This document shows, in pieces, positions 44,845 through 54,139 of a DNA stretch of 64,000 bases. The translations under genes and the position numbers were made by a program. The notes beneath the pieces were generated by a model, which did no database searches, was not told the DNA's origin, and saw nothing but the letters and a program-made list of their open reading frames with translations. The stretch spans positions 1 through 64,000 of the forward strand of contig CAJOIE010000005.1 of the NCBI GenBank assembly GCA_905234605.1, in the 5' to 3' direction. Within the stretch, counting starts at the first letter, position 1; every line of letters begins with the position of its first letter. The DNA is from an uncultured Bacteroidaceae bacterium. GTDB lineage: Bacteria; Bacteroidota; Bacteroidia; Bacteroidales; Bacteroidaceae.

Positions 44845-45655
44845 ACACATAAGCCATGCTGCCGACAGCCGCGTGGAGACGTTCACGTTCCGCGTTGAAC
44901 CTTTCCATGTCGACTTCAGCGGTCACCTCTTTCTCGGCATTCTTGGCAACCACCTGCTCAACGCTGCCGACCATCACTCCGACCGTCGCGGCTGGGGCAT
45001 CACCTATCTGCTGGCCCACAACTGCACATGGGTGCTGTCGCGGCTGTGCATCGAGATGAGCGAGATGCCGCGCCAATATGAGCTTGTGGTTGTCGAGACA
45101 TGGGTGGAGGACGTCATCCGCCTCTTCACCAGCCGCAACTTCCTCATCCGCAGTGCTGCCGACGGCCACGTGTATGGCTACGCCCGCAGCATCTGGGCCA
45201 TGATAGACACACACACGCGCCAGCCTGTCGACCTGCTGTCGTTCAAGGACGGAGACATACTGCAATACGTAATCCCTGCCGAGGAGAAGGCCTGCCCCAT
45301 TGCGCGCCACGGGCGAGTGCGCGTGGCTGCTGCCGAGCCCGTGCGCCGCGTACACACGTACTATGACGATGTCGACATCAACGGGCACATCAACTCCATC
45401 AAGTATGTGGAGCACGTGCTCGACCTGTTCCCCCGCGAGCGTTTCGCCACCCAGCGCATACGGCGCTTCGAGATAGCCTACAAGAGCGAGGCACTGTGGG
45501 GCGACGACCTGTGCTTCCACATGCAGGAAACCGCCTCGCCCGCCGACGGCATCGCCACAGAGAGCGACATAGAGATACGCCGCCACGAGGCCGGCGACCT
45601 TGCTGCGAAGGCCGAGACCACGTGTCAGGTCAAGTTAATCTGGGTGCAGGCATAG
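44837..45655 (+). CDS. Acyl-ACP thioesterase
   Basis: A double-hotdog acyl-ACP thioesterase (272 aa; Pfam acyl-ACP TE family) that releases fatty acids from acyl carrier protein. The N-terminal hotdog spans ~10-145 (FHVDFSGHLFLGILGNHLL), and the second ~160-270 with the catalytic Asp-Asn-His pattern DVDINGHINSIKYVEHVLD. In Bacteroides, as I recall, this gene sits between ilvN and ilvC, so it has kept its ilvN neighbour but lost ilvC. The ATG at 44837 is within the end of ilvN. Confidence 0.88.
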   Translation: MHEHISHAADSRVETFTFRVEPFHVDFSGHLFLGILGNHLLNAADHHSDRRGWGITYLLAHNCTWVLSRLCIEMSEMPRQYELVVVETWVEDVIRLFTSRNFLIRSAADGHVYGYARSIWAMIDTHTRQPVDLLSFKDGDILQYVIPAEEKACPIARHGRVRVAAAEPVRRVHTYYDDVDINGHINSIKYVEHVLDLFPRERFATQRIRRFEIAYKSEALWGDDLCFHMQETASPADGIATESDIEIRRHEAGDLAAKAETTCQVKLIWVQA

Positions 45656-45685
45656 GCCGCACCGGCCCGCAGGCACAACGCGCGA

Positions 45686-45767
45686 CACCCTGCATGGTGA
45701 CACCAGCCACCATGCAGGGTGTTGTGTATTCACCGTGCAGGGTGACTGCCGTTCACCATGCAGGGTG
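45686..45767. repeat. Intergenic palindrome array E (4 units)
   Basis: Units start at 45686, 45708, 45731 and 45754 (spacing 22, 23, 23 bp): CACCCTGCATGGTG, CACCATGCAGGGTG (twice) and CACCGTGCAGGGTG. All are near-perfect palindromes. The array fills the gap between convergent stop codons of the thioesterase and the pseudouridine synthase. Confidence 0.9.
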
Positions 45768-45787
45768 TGGCGAAGCACAAAGCACCG

Positions 45788-47452
45788 TCAGAAAGGACAC
45801 TCGTCGGTGAGTGCGACCGTCTCCCCGCTAACAGGATGCGTGAAGCTTATGCTCTCGGCGTGAAGGTAAAGCCGCCGTGCGATATGCCCGTACAGGCGGT
45901 CGCCAAGGATGGGTATGCCTAAGCCTTCGTCCGCGGCAGCATGCAGGCGCAGCTGGTGGGTGCGTCCCGTGGCGGGCCACAGAGCAATGCGCGTCACACT
46001 GCGCCGCACGCTCTCGGCGGCAGGAGAGCACTCCGTGCCAATCACTTCGTAGCGGCTCACAGCCACGACACCGTGCTCGCGGTCGACACACTGCCTGAGG
46101 GGCTCGTCGGCCGACGGCGCGAGTGGCAGCTCAATGGTGCCGGCAGGTGCCCTGCCACCCTGCATTGCTGCGGGCCACACGCCGTCGAGCAGAGCCACAT
46201 AGCGTTTCGCCACCTGGCGCGTGGCAAAGAGGTGCTGCATGGCACGGCAGGCAATCCTGTTCTTGGCCACGACAAGCAGGCCCGACGTGTCCTGGTCAAG
46301 ACGGTGCACAACGGCAGGGCCTTGCAGCTCTGGCCACAGGCGGCGGGCCTCGTCGGCCATGTTGGGCACGTCGGCACGCCCCTGCACACTGAGCCATCCG
46401 GCAGGCTTATGCATCACGGCGAGCCATGCATCCTGCCACAGCACACGCGGCACGTCGGCAGTGCTGTTGTAGTGGAGTGTCGGGTCGGGCTCTACCGTCA
46501 ACCCGCCGAGCATGTGGGTCAGTATGGGACGGCATTTGCTCTGACAGGCAGGATAGAACACGCCCTCGCGGCGGTCGCCCTGCGGCGATGGCGGTCCGAG
46601 CCAGAACTCGGCCATGGCCACGGGCGTGAGGCGAAGGTCGTAGGCCGCCTGCAAGAGCTTGGGTGCACAGCACTCTCCGGCTCCCGACGGTATATGCTTG
46701 TGCGCAGCAAACAGCTCCGTGAGCGAGGCGCGCCTGCCTGTGGCATCGCTGAAGGCGAACTGCCGGAAGAGCCATTGCTGCAGGGCCTCGCTTCGCTGGC
46801 GACGCTCAGCCGTGAGCCTTGCCACAGCCTCGTCGCTGTGCGCCACCACAGCCTGAGCCTCGGCGATGGCTGCCGCGTTGAGCTGGCGTGCACGCCGCAG
46901 GTCGCCCTTCTGCCGCTGGCTCTGGGCTATCATGGCAGGCGAAACCGCCAGTCCCTGCCGCCGCAGTGCATCGCGTTCACGTTTACCCACGTCGTAGCAT
47001 GCCTGGGCAGCAGCCACAGCCTGCTTACGTTGAGCCAGCAACTCGGAGAGACGACGGCAGGCATCGGCACGCTCCGCAGCCTGTAGCTCAGCCTGAATGT
47101 GCTGCCCCATGGCAACTATGGCCCGCTGCTCCTGCTGGAAATGGCCCGTGGGGTCGAGGTAGTCGACCACTGGAGGCACAAACCACGGGTGCCGGTAGTG
47201 GCCGTTCAGCTGTCCCGAGTATGCGGCCAGAAAAGCGAGCCCCGACGGTGTCTGCACCACCAGCACGCCAAACATCTTGCCCTCTGTCAGCATCTGCCCC
47301 GCCATGTGGTCGCGTACAGCTGCTGCAGCACGCAGGCACCACGGGTGTGCCTCATAGCAGAACGGGAACGTGAAGGCCGCAGGCATCGACCCTTCACCCT
47401 CGGGCATGGGATGCACATAGGTGTATCGCTGTGCTTCGCTCGGTGTCGCCAT
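45788..47452 (-). CDS. RluA-family pseudouridine synthase with long N-terminal extension
   Basis: A 554-aa RNA pseudouridine synthase. The catalytic domain is C-terminal (~345-554) with HRLDQDTSGLLVVAKN, which contains the catalytic Asp, and ATGRTHQLRLHAAADEGLGIPILGDRLYG. About 340 residues precede it: a conserved opening (FPFCYEAHPWCLRAAAAVRDH), then a coiled-coil-like segment (~115-225) rich in Gln/Arg/Ala. This long form is seen in other Bacteroidota. The modified RNA position cannot be read from sequence. A -7 box (47499-47506) precedes it. Confidence 0.92.
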   Translation of the reverse strand: MATPSEAQRYTYVHPMPEGEGSMPAAFTFPFCYEAHPWCLRAAAAVRDHMAGQMLTEGKMFGVLVVQTPSGLAFLAAYSGQLNGHYRHPWFVPPVVDYLDPTGHFQQEQRAIVAMGQHIQAELQAAERADACRRLSELLAQRKQAVAAAQACYDVGKRERDALRRQGLAVSPAMIAQSQRQKGDLRRARQLNAAAIAEAQAVVAHSDEAVARLTAERRQRSEALQQWLFRQFAFSDATGRRASLTELFAAHKHIPSGAGECCAPKLLQAAYDLRLTPVAMAEFWLGPPSPQGDRREGVFYPACQSKCRPILTHMLGGLTVEPDPTLHYNSTADVPRVLWQDAWLAVMHKPAGWLSVQGRADVPNMADEARRLWPELQGPAVVHRLDQDTSGLLVVAKNRIACRAMQHLFATRQVAKRYVALLDGVWPAAMQGGRAPAGTIELPLAPSADEPLRQCVDREHGVVAVSRYEVIGTECSPAAESVRRSVTRIALWPATGRTHQLRLHAAADEGLGIPILGDRLYGHIARRLYLHAESISFTHPVSGETVALTDECPF

Positions 47453-47498
47453 AGTTGTAATGTCTCATCACGGCAGCATTGTCGTTGCCACGCAGCTG

Positions 47499-47506
47499 CA
47501 AAAATA
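47499..47506 (-). promoter_or_regulatory. -7 promoter box for pseudouridine synthase
   Basis: TATTTTTG on the minus strand, 46 nt before the start codon, fits TAnnTTTG. No -33 element seen. Confidence 0.5.
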
Positions 47507-47542
47507 TGGAAACGATAGAACCGGCGTCACCCTGCCGGTGCA

Positions 47543-47593
47543 ATAAAAAGCGTTCCGCAGCCCGACGACAGGACATCGGTTCCACGGAACGCT
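47543..47593 (-). terminator. Rho-independent terminator of ilvC
   Basis: On the minus strand AGCGTTCCG (47593-47585) pairs with CGGAACGCT (47557-47549) and is followed by TTTTATT. An inner CCGA/TCGG helix closes part of the long loop. It lies 34 nt past the ilvC stop. Confidence 0.8.
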
Positions 47594-47627
47594 GTGACTA
47601 TAAATGCTCTATGCAGAACAATGCAGC

Positions 47628-48671
47628 TCAGTTGTTCTCCGGACGCAGCTTGCGCACCGTCTCGGCCGTGCGCCACATCTCGCTGTCACGCAGGGCGGCA
47701 AGCTCCTTCTCGAGGCCCTCACGGTAGCCCACCTTGGAGTTGCTGTCGATGCTCTTCTGTGCCTCCTCGCCAGTCTTGACACTGACATAGAGACGCTCCA
47801 CCACGGGCTTGATGGCATCGTGGAATGGTCCCATCCAGTCGAGTGCGCCACGCTGTGCTGTGGTCGAGCAGTTGGCATACATCCAGTCCATGCCTCGCTG
47901 TGCGAAGAGGGGCATGAGACTCTGCGTGAGCTCCTCGACAGTCTCGTTGAAAGCCTCGGAGGGAGTGTGGCCGTTCTCGCGCAACACTTCATACTGAGCC
48001 AGCAGGAGGCCCTGGATGGCACCCATGAGAGAGCCGCGCTCACCTGTGAGGTCGGAGGTGGCCTCACGCTGGAATGTGGTCTCGAAGAGATAGCCCGAGC
48101 CTATGCCTATGCCGAAGGCCAGCACCTTCTCGAGTGCATGGCCCGAAGCATCCTGATACACGGCGTAGCTTGAGTTCAGGCCGCGACCCTCGAGGAACAT
48201 TGTGCGGAGGCTGGTGCCTGAGCCCTTGGGGGCGACCATGATGACGTCGATGTCCTTGGGAGGCACGACACCCGTGCGGTCGCTCCACGTGATGGCAAAA
48301 CCGTGAGAGAAATAAAGGGTCTTGCCGGCTGTGAGGTGGGGCTTGATGGTGTCCCAGAGCTGCATCTGCGCTGCATCTGAGAGGAGCAGACACACTATGG
48401 TGCCACGCTTGGCGGCCTCTTCAATAGAGAACAGGGTCTCGCCTGGCACCCATCCGTCGGCCACGGCCTTCTCAAAAGTCTTGCCCTGACGCTGGCCTAC
48501 AATCACATTGAAGCCATTGTCGCGCAGGTTGCATGCCTGCCCCGGGCCCTGTACACCATAGCCGATAATGGCGATGGTCTCATTCTTCAGCACCTCGCGT
48601 GCCTTCTCAAGAGGAAACTCCTCGCGGGTCATCACTTCCTCGATGACACCGCCAAAATTCATCTTTGCCAT
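47628..48671 (-). CDS. ilvC: Ketol-acid reductoisomerase (class I)
   Basis: Second common step of valine/isoleucine synthesis: Mg2+-dependent alkyl shift and NADPH reduction of acetolactate (347 aa). The Rossmann domain shows IIGYGVQGPGQACNLRDNGF (~35-54), the metal-binding segment VAPKGSGTSLR, and the knotted C-terminal domain with DLTGERGSLMGAIQGLLLAQYE. It has its own -7 box and a strong terminator, so it can be expressed separately from ilvD, which lies 191 nt upstream on the same strand. Confidence 0.97.
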   Translation of the reverse strand: MAKMNFGGVIEEVMTREEFPLEKAREVLKNETIAIIGYGVQGPGQACNLRDNGFNVIVGQRQGKTFEKAVADGWVPGETLFSIEEAAKRGTIVCLLLSDAAQMQLWDTIKPHLTAGKTLYFSHGFAITWSDRTGVVPPKDIDVIMVAPKGSGTSLRTMFLEGRGLNSSYAVYQDASGHALEKVLAFGIGIGSGYLFETTFQREATSDLTGERGSLMGAIQGLLLAQYEVLRENGHTPSEAFNETVEELTQSLMPLFAQRGMDWMYANCSTTAQRGALDWMGPFHDAIKPVVERLYVSVKTGEEAQKSIDSNSKVGYREGLEKELAALRDSEMWRTAETVRKLRPENN

Positions 48672-48707
48672 GTCTTATCTGTATTAGATATGAATAGTAT
48701 GCTTTCG

Positions 48708-48715
48708 CAAAAGTA
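48708..48715 (-). promoter_or_regulatory. -7 promoter box for ilvC
   Basis: TACTTTTG on the minus strand, 36 nt before the ilvC start. This suggests independent transcription from ilvD. No -33 at standard spacing. Confidence 0.65.
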
Positions 48716-48777
48716 GTTATTCTGATGTCAACCGACTGCGTGTCACACTTTTTTTAGGCTGCCGGATGACTATTTGT

Positions 48778-48789
48778 TGACATGTGTCA
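48778..48789. promoter_or_regulatory. Short palindrome in ilvD-ilvC gap
   Basis: TGACA-TG-TGTCA is an imperfectly spaced 5-2-5 inverted repeat about 63 bp upstream of the ilvC -7 box. It could be an operator, but a single site proves little. Confidence 0.3.
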
Positions 48790-48862
48790 TAAGCCTACGG
48801 CATGGGCAGGTCGCGATTAATGGTGCAAGCCTCCTCATCGCCTGCCGCCTCATGTGAATGGG

Positions 48863-50677
48863 TCAATCTGCTATAATTCTCACACCGCCCTTGTCGGCAC
48901 TGCTCACGCTCTGTGCGTATGCACGCAGGCTCTTCGACACCTCGCGCCGTCGCTCCAACGGGCGCATGGGGCGGGCGGCCAGCTCCTCATCGGTTAGGCA
49001 CACGCGAATAGAGCGCGAGGGGATGTCGATCTCAATGATGTCTCCGTCCACCACCTTGCCGATAGCACCGCCACTGGCAGCCTCGGGGGAGATATGTCCG
49101 ATGGAGAGACCGCTGGTGCCGCCGCTGAAACGGCCGTCGGTGACGAGTGCGCACTCACGGCCCAGATGCATAGCCTTGATATAGGATGTCGGGTATAGCA
49201 TCTCCTGCATGCCAGGTCCGCCCTTAGGACCCTCGTGAGTGATGACCACAACGTCGCCGGCCTTGACCTTGCCGCCAAGAATGCCATCACAGGCAGCCTC
49301 CTGCGAGTCGAACACGCGGGCCGGACCGCTGAAATGCCAGATGCTGGAGTCAACGCCTGCCGTCTTCACCACGCAACCGTCCACGGCAATGTTGCCGCGA
49401 AGCACGGCCAAGCCGCCGTCACGTGTGTAGGCATGGTCTGCATCGCGGATGCAGCCGGTAGCACGGTCGGCATCGAGTGAGTCGTAGAGTGAGGCCTGTG
49501 CGCCCAGCTTGTTGCAGAACACACCAGCCGGAGCTGCATGGTAGAGACGGTCGGCCTCCGGCATGATGGCCTCGGCATAGGTGTGTGTGATGTCGTAGGT
49601 GCGTATCACATCGCCAAGCGACTGTTGGTCCACACGCCAGACACTGGCATCAATCAGCGATGCCTTGTGCAGCTCGCCGAGTATGCCGAGTATGCCTCCG
49701 GCACGATGACAGTCCTGCACGGCATAGCGTTGCGTGTTGGGGGCCAGTTTGCAGAGGCAAGGCACACGGCGCGACAGTGCGTCGATGTCGGCCATGGTGA
49801 AGTCGACCTCACCCTCCTGGGCTATGGCCAGAAGATGCAGTATGGTGTTGGTGGAGCCACCCATGGCTATGTCGAGCGACATGGCATTGAGGAACGCCTG
49901 ACGCGTGGCAATGCTGCGCGGCAGCACACGCTCGTCGCCCCCTTCATAATAAGCCTTTGCATTGCAGACAATCTGACGGGCAGCCTTGCGCATCAGCTCT
50001 ACACGCTGGACATGAGTCGCGAGCAGCGTGCCGTTGCCTGGCAGTGCCAAGCCTATGGCTTCCGTCAGCGAGTTCATGGAGTTGGCAGTGAACATGCCGG
50101 AGCAACTGCCGCATCCAGGACAGGCATGAGCCTCCACGGCAGCAAGCTCGTCGTCGCTGACCGACGGGTCGGCACCGCGCACCATGGCGGCTATCAGGTC
50201 AAGACGTTCACCACGATACTCTCCTGCCTCCATCGGGCCGCCCGACACGAACACGGTAGGGATGTTGAGCCTCATGGCAGCCATGAGCATACCCGGTGTG
50301 ACCTTGTCACAGTTGGATATGCATATCATGGCATCCGCCTTATGAGCATTGACCATATACTCCACCGAGTCGGCAATAATGTCGCGCGACGGGAGGGAAT
50401 ACAGCATCCCGTCGTGACCCATGGCTATGCCGTCGTCGATGGCTATGGTGTTGAACTCTGCGGCATAGCAGCCACACTGCTCTATCTCCTGCTTGATGAT
50501 CTGTCCGGCCTCGTGGAGATGCGTGTGCCCCGGCACAAACTGCGTGAACGAATTCACCACGGCAATAATCGGCTTGCCGAACTGCTCACGCTTCATGCCA
50601 TTGGCCACCCAGAGCGCACGTGCCCCTGCCATGCGGCGCCCTTCTGTGCATACTGCACTGCGCAATTGCTTCTTCAT
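48863..50677 (-). CDS. ilvD: Dihydroxy-acid dehydratase
   Basis: Third common step of branched-chain amino acid synthesis, an Fe-S dehydratase (604 aa). Cluster cysteines lie in [13 protein letters not shown] (~119-131) and [19 protein letters not shown] (~188-206); the C-terminal part has [17 protein letters not shown] and [21 protein letters not shown]. It is preceded by a two-box promoter with an exact 20-bp spacer. In Bacteroides ilvD is normally followed by ilvB and ilvN; here ilvC follows directly. Confidence 0.97.
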   Translation of the reverse strand: MKKQLRSAVCTEGRRMAGARALWVANGMKREQFGKPIIAVVNSFTQFVPGHTHLHEAGQIIKQEIEQCGCYAAEFNTIAIDDGIAMGHDGMLYSLPSRDIIADSVEYMVNAHKADAMICISNCDKVTPGMLMAAMRLNIPTVFVSGGPMEAGEYRGERLDLIAAMVRGADPSVSDDELAAVEAHACPGCGSCSGMFTANSMNSLTEAIGLALPGNGTLLATHVQRVELMRKAARQIVCNAKAYYEGGDERVLPRSIATRQAFLNAMSLDIAMGGSTNTILHLLAIAQEGEVDFTMADIDALSRRVPCLCKLAPNTQRYAVQDCHRAGGILGILGELHKASLIDASVWRVDQQSLGDVIRTYDITHTYAEAIMPEADRLYHAAPAGVFCNKLGAQASLYDSLDADRATGCIRDADHAYTRDGGLAVLRGNIAVDGCVVKTAGVDSSIWHFSGPARVFDSQEAACDGILGGKVKAGDVVVITHEGPKGGPGMQEMLYPTSYIKAMHLGRECALVTDGRFSGGTSGLSIGHISPEAASGGAIGKVVDGDIIEIDIPSRSIRVCLTDEELAARPMRPLERRREVSKSLRAYAQSVSSADKGGVRIIAD

Positions 50678-50720
50678 CTGTATTATCGTGTCTGATAGTG
50701 TCTCTGCTGATTACTGCCCG

Positions 50721-50752
50721 CAAAAGTACACCTTCGCGTGTGTTCCTGCAAA
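50721..50752 (-). promoter_or_regulatory. Promoter of ilvD
   Basis: On the minus strand: TTTG (50752-50749), 20-bp spacer, TACTTTTG (50728-50721). It predicts a leader of about 38 nt. Confidence 0.85.
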
Positions 50753-50793
50753 TTTAGCTATCGTTTGTTGTGGCACAAGCAAAGAATAAGGGC

Positions 50794-50801
50794 TACCTTT
50801 G
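50794..50801 (+). promoter_or_regulatory. -7 promoter box for slyD-like gene
   Basis: TACCTTTG, 40 nt before the ATG at 50842. TTTGTTG at 50764-50770 lies slightly far for the -33 element (23-bp spacing). Confidence 0.6.
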
Positions 50802-50841
50802 CACACAAAATGAAAACAAGCGGCACTCGGCAGCTTTACTA

Positions 50842-51426
50842 ATGTCTATGCGCACACTCACCATCACCTACCAGATGCACACGGCCACTGCGGCCAGCCA
50901 CAAACTTGTCTACGAGACCCCGAAGGGACAGAGCGTGACCTTTGTTACGGGCATGGGGCTGATGTTCGACGCCTTCGAGCAGCATCTTGAGAATGTAGCT
51001 GCCGGCAGCGACTTCGACTTCGTGCTAAGTGCCGACGAGATAGGCCAGCGCGACGAGACACAGGTGCGCACCGTGCCGCGTAGCATCTTCGAGGTCAACG
51101 GCAAGTTCGACGACGAGAACATCTACCCTGGAGCCGAGGTGCAGATGATGGACAGCGAAGGCAACTACTTCTGGGTCGTCGTGGTAGCGGTGGATGCAGA
51201 CAGCGTCACCATCGACCGCAACCACCCCCTCGCAGGCAAGGCCATACGTTTCACAGGCACCGTCATCGAGAACCGCGAAGCTACACTCCAGGAGATAGAG
51301 GCAACAGCACGCATACTTGCAGGCGAAAGCAGCTGCGGCGGATGCGGCGGATGCGGTGGCTGTGGCGACGACACCGGCAACAGCTGCTGCGGCAGCCAGA
51401 AAGGGTGTGGTGGTTGCGGCAAATAG
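50842..51426 (+). CDS. FKBP-type peptidyl-prolyl isomerase, SlyD-like, with Cys-rich tail
   Basis: A 194-residue SlyD-type prolyl isomerase and chaperone. The split FKBP domain ([30 protein letters not shown]) encloses the insert-in-flap domain (~70-125; [24 protein letters not shown]). The tail (~165-194) is rich in CGG repeats with 9 Cys and could bind nickel or other metals, as the His/Cys tail of E. coli SlyD does. No hydrogenase or urease genes are nearby. The ATG at 50848 is an alternative start. aroC follows after 11 nt. Confidence 0.9.
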   Translation: MSMRTLTITYQMHTATAASHKLVYETPKGQSVTFVTGMGLMFDAFEQHLENVAAGSDFDFVLSADEIGQRDETQVRTVPRSIFEVNGKFDDENIYPGAEVQMMDSEGNYFWVVVVAVDADSVTIDRNHPLAGKAIRFTGTVIENREATLQEIEATARILAGESSCGGCGGCGGCGDDTGNSCCGSQKGCGGCGK

Positions 51427-51437
51427 AGCCTATCAGC

Positions 51438-52526
51438 ATGAACACATTCGGCAACATATTCCGGCTCACATCGTTTGGCGAAAGCCATGGTGCAGCCATC
51501 GGTGGAGTGATTGACGGCGTGCCGGCAGGCATAGCTATAAGCGAAGAGGCCATACAGCAGGAGCTATCGCGGCGCCGACCAGGACAGAGTGCACTCACCA
51601 CAGCCCGCAAGGAAGCCGACCACGTGGAGTTGCTTTCCGGCATCTTTGAAGGCAAGACCACGGGCACACCCATCGGCTTCATTGTCCGCAATGCCGACCA
51701 GCACAGCAGCGACTACGACAACATGCGCGACGTGTTCCGGCCCTCACATGCCGACTATACCTATTATAATAAATATGGCTTGCGCGACCATCGCGGTGGC
51801 GGCCGCTCGTCGGCACGCGAGACGATAGCACGCGTCGTGGCAGGAGCCATTGCCAGACAATGTCTGGAGCAAGTGGGCATCAGCATACACGCATGGACAC
51901 AGCAGGTGGGCGACATCGTGTGCACTAAGACATGGCATGAGCTCGACCTCACCCAGGTGGATGCCAATGCTGTGCGATGTCCCGATGCGGAGGCTGCAGC
52001 CCGCATGGAGCGTCTCATCCTTGACGTGAAAGCCGACGGCGACACCATTGGCGGAGTCATTGCCGGTGTCATACAGGGTTGCCCCGTCGGTCTTGGAGAA
52101 CCAGTCTTCGGCAAGCTTCATGCCATGCTCGGCTCAGCCATGCTGAGCATCAATGCAGTTAAGGGCTTCGAATATGGCGACGGCTTTGCCGGAGCCACCT
52201 TGCGTGGCAGTCAGCACAACGACCTGTTCCAGTCTGCTGTTGCCGCAGCTCCCACTCAGGCATTGACAGTCACCAACCACTCCGGCGGCATCCAGGGCGG
52301 TATCAGCAACGGCATGCCCATCACCTTCCGCGTTGCCTTCAAGCCTGTGGCCACGCTGCTGCACGAGCAACCGTCCATTGACATCAACGGCAAGGCGACA
52401 ACCCTCACGCCCCGTGGGCGCCACGACCCCTGTGTACTGCCCCGTGCCGTGCCAATTGTGGAAGCCATGGCTGCCATCACCATGCTTGATGCCTACCTGC
52501 TCCACCAGACCACACACCTGCTATAA
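51438..52526 (+). CDS. aroC: Chorismate synthase
   Basis: Last step of the shikimate pathway, making chorismate from EPSP with reduced FMN (362 aa). Signatures: [16 protein letters not shown] (residues ~11-26), [29 protein letters not shown] (~97 on, in the flexible loop) and [19 protein letters not shown]. The start MNTFGNIF is fixed by alignment with the conserved N-terminus. It lies 11 nt after the slyD-like gene, probably in one operon. Confidence 0.97.
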   Translation: MNTFGNIFRLTSFGESHGAAIGGVIDGVPAGIAISEEAIQQELSRRRPGQSALTTARKEADHVELLSGIFEGKTTGTPIGFIVRNADQHSSDYDNMRDVFRPSHADYTYYNKYGLRDHRGGGRSSARETIARVVAGAIARQCLEQVGISIHAWTQQVGDIVCTKTWHELDLTQVDANAVRCPDAEAAARMERLILDVKADGDTIGGVIAGVIQGCPVGLGEPVFGKLHAMLGSAMLSINAVKGFEYGDGFAGATLRGSQHNDLFQSAVAAAPTQALTVTNHSGGIQGGISNGMPITFRVAFKPVATLLHEQPSIDINGKATTLTPRGRHDPCVLPRAVPIVEAMAAITMLDAYLLHQTTHLL

Positions 52527-52564
52527 TCGCTGCACGCCACACCTATTTCTTCCATCCCCCACAG

Positions 52565-54079
52565 ATGACAACATTCGTACTCTCAATCATAGCACTCATT
52601 GCCGGCTATCTATGCTACGGCCGACTGGTGGAACATCAGTTTGGCATTGATGCCAGCCGCCCAACACCAGCCACCCGCCTTAACGACGGGGTGGACTACA
52701 TTGCCATGCCAACATGGCGTGTCTACCTCATACAGTTCCTCAACATCGCCGGCACAGGCCCCATCTTCGGAGCCATCATGGGCATCCTCTTCGGTCCGGC
52801 GGCCTACCTGTGGATTGTTGTTGGATGCATCTTCATGGGTGCCGTCCACGACTATCTGTGCGGCATGATATCACTGCGCGAGGACGGTGCCTCGCTGCCC
52901 GAGATGGTGGGCAACGAGCTGGGCAACGTAGCGCGTCAGGCCATGCGCGTGCTGTCGCTAATCCTGCTCGTGCTCGTGGGCACAGTGTTCGTTACCACCT
53001 CGGCCGGACTCTTGGCCTCAATGACCAACGGAGTCATGGGCTATGATGCAAGCGTATGGCGCACAGTGTGGCTGTGCGCGGTGTTTGCCTACTGCATACT
53101 GGCCACCCTTCTGCCCATCGACACTCTCATAGGCCGCCTGTACCCCCTCTTCGGAGCTGCATTGCTGCTCATGGCCATTGGCGTTGGCGCAGGCATCTTC
53201 ACCGAGGCAGGATGGCTTCCAGAGCTCACCGATGCGCCCTTCGTGAGCCACCACCCTAAGGGACTGCCCATCTTCCCGTTCTTGTGTATCACCATTGCCT
53301 GCGGTGCCATCAGCGGCTTCCACGCCACGCAGTCGCCACTCATGTCGCGCTGCCTTCGCACAGAGCGCAACGGCCGCTTCGTGTTCTACGGAGCCATGAT
53401 AACAGAGGGCATCGTGGCACTTGTCTGGGCCGCCGCTGCCATCAAGTTTGCCAGCACGTGGAGCCCTGCCGACGCCGCCGTGAGCAGCGATGCCACACCC
53501 TACCAGCGGCTTGCTGCCCTCATGAGTTCCGGCAGCGGCAGCAACCCCTCCCTCGTGGTCAACATGATTTGTCAGACGTGGATGGGGCGTCTCGGTGCCA
53601 TTCTGGCTGTGCTTGGCGTTGTGGCAGCCCCCATCACGAGCGGCGACACCGCCTTCCGCTCCGCACGCCTCATTCTCAGCGAGTTCACAGGCATCCGCCA
53701 GCAGCTCACCCGCCAGCGTCTGCTGCTCTCGCTGCCACTCTTCGCCATCAGTGTGTGCCTCCTATTCATCGACTTCGATGTGCTGTGGCGCTACTTTGCA
53801 TGGTTCAACCAGACGCTTGCCACCTGCTTCCTGTGGACAGCAGCAGTATGGATGCTGCGCCGTGGCCGTTGCCACTGGATAGCCTTCGTGCCTGCCGTGT
53901 TCATGACCGTTGTTGTCACGTCCTACATCCTTGCCGCGCCCGAGGGCTTTTCGCTGCCACTACCCCTAAGCCTCGCAGCAGGATTAGCCATGGCCTGCTG
54001 CCTTGCCATACTGTATCTGCGCATGGTGGCACATTGCAAACGCAGCCACACGCCAGCCACTGACACGCAACATGGTTAA
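52565..54079 (+). CDS. cstA: Carbon starvation protein CstA family transporter
   Basis: A polytopic inner-membrane peptide/pyruvate transporter (504 aa, shorter than the ~700 aa of E. coli CstA, as usual in Bacteroidota). Family blocks: YCYGRLVEHQFGI-like N-terminus, NIAGTGPIFGAIMGILFGP (~58-76), GAVHDYLCGMISLREDG and AISGFHATQSPLMSRCL. About 13-14 helices. The LytS-type regulator gene sometimes linked is absent. It starts 38 nt after aroC. Confidence 0.9.
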   Translation: MTTFVLSIIALIAGYLCYGRLVEHQFGIDASRPTPATRLNDGVDYIAMPTWRVYLIQFLNIAGTGPIFGAIMGILFGPAAYLWIVVGCIFMGAVHDYLCGMISLREDGASLPEMVGNELGNVARQAMRVLSLILLVLVGTVFVTTSAGLLASMTNGVMGYDASVWRTVWLCAVFAYCILATLLPIDTLIGRLYPLFGAALLLMAIGVGAGIFTEAGWLPELTDAPFVSHHPKGLPIFPFLCITIACGAISGFHATQSPLMSRCLRTERNGRFVFYGAMITEGIVALVWAAAAIKFASTWSPADAAVSSDATPYQRLAALMSSGSGSNPSLVVNMICQTWMGRLGAILAVLGVVAAPITSGDTAFRSARLILSEFTGIRQQLTRQRLLLSLPLFAISVCLLFIDFDVLWRYFAWFNQTLATCFLWTAAVWMLRRGRCHWIAFVPAVFMTVVVTSYILAAPEGFSLPLPLSLAAGLAMACCLAILYLRMVAHCKRSHTPATDTQHG

Positions 54080-54127
54080 TATATCTTAAATGCTGCCGCT
54101 GTCAGTGCATCCAAGAGCATTATAAGC

Positions 54128-54135
54128 TACATTTG
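54128..54135 (+). promoter_or_regulatory. -7 promoter box for aldose epimerase, leaderless spacing
   Basis: TACATTTG ends 4 nt before the ATG at 54140, so a start about 5 nt past the box falls on the A of the start codon. Confidence 0.6.
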
Positions 54136-54139
54136 TTTC

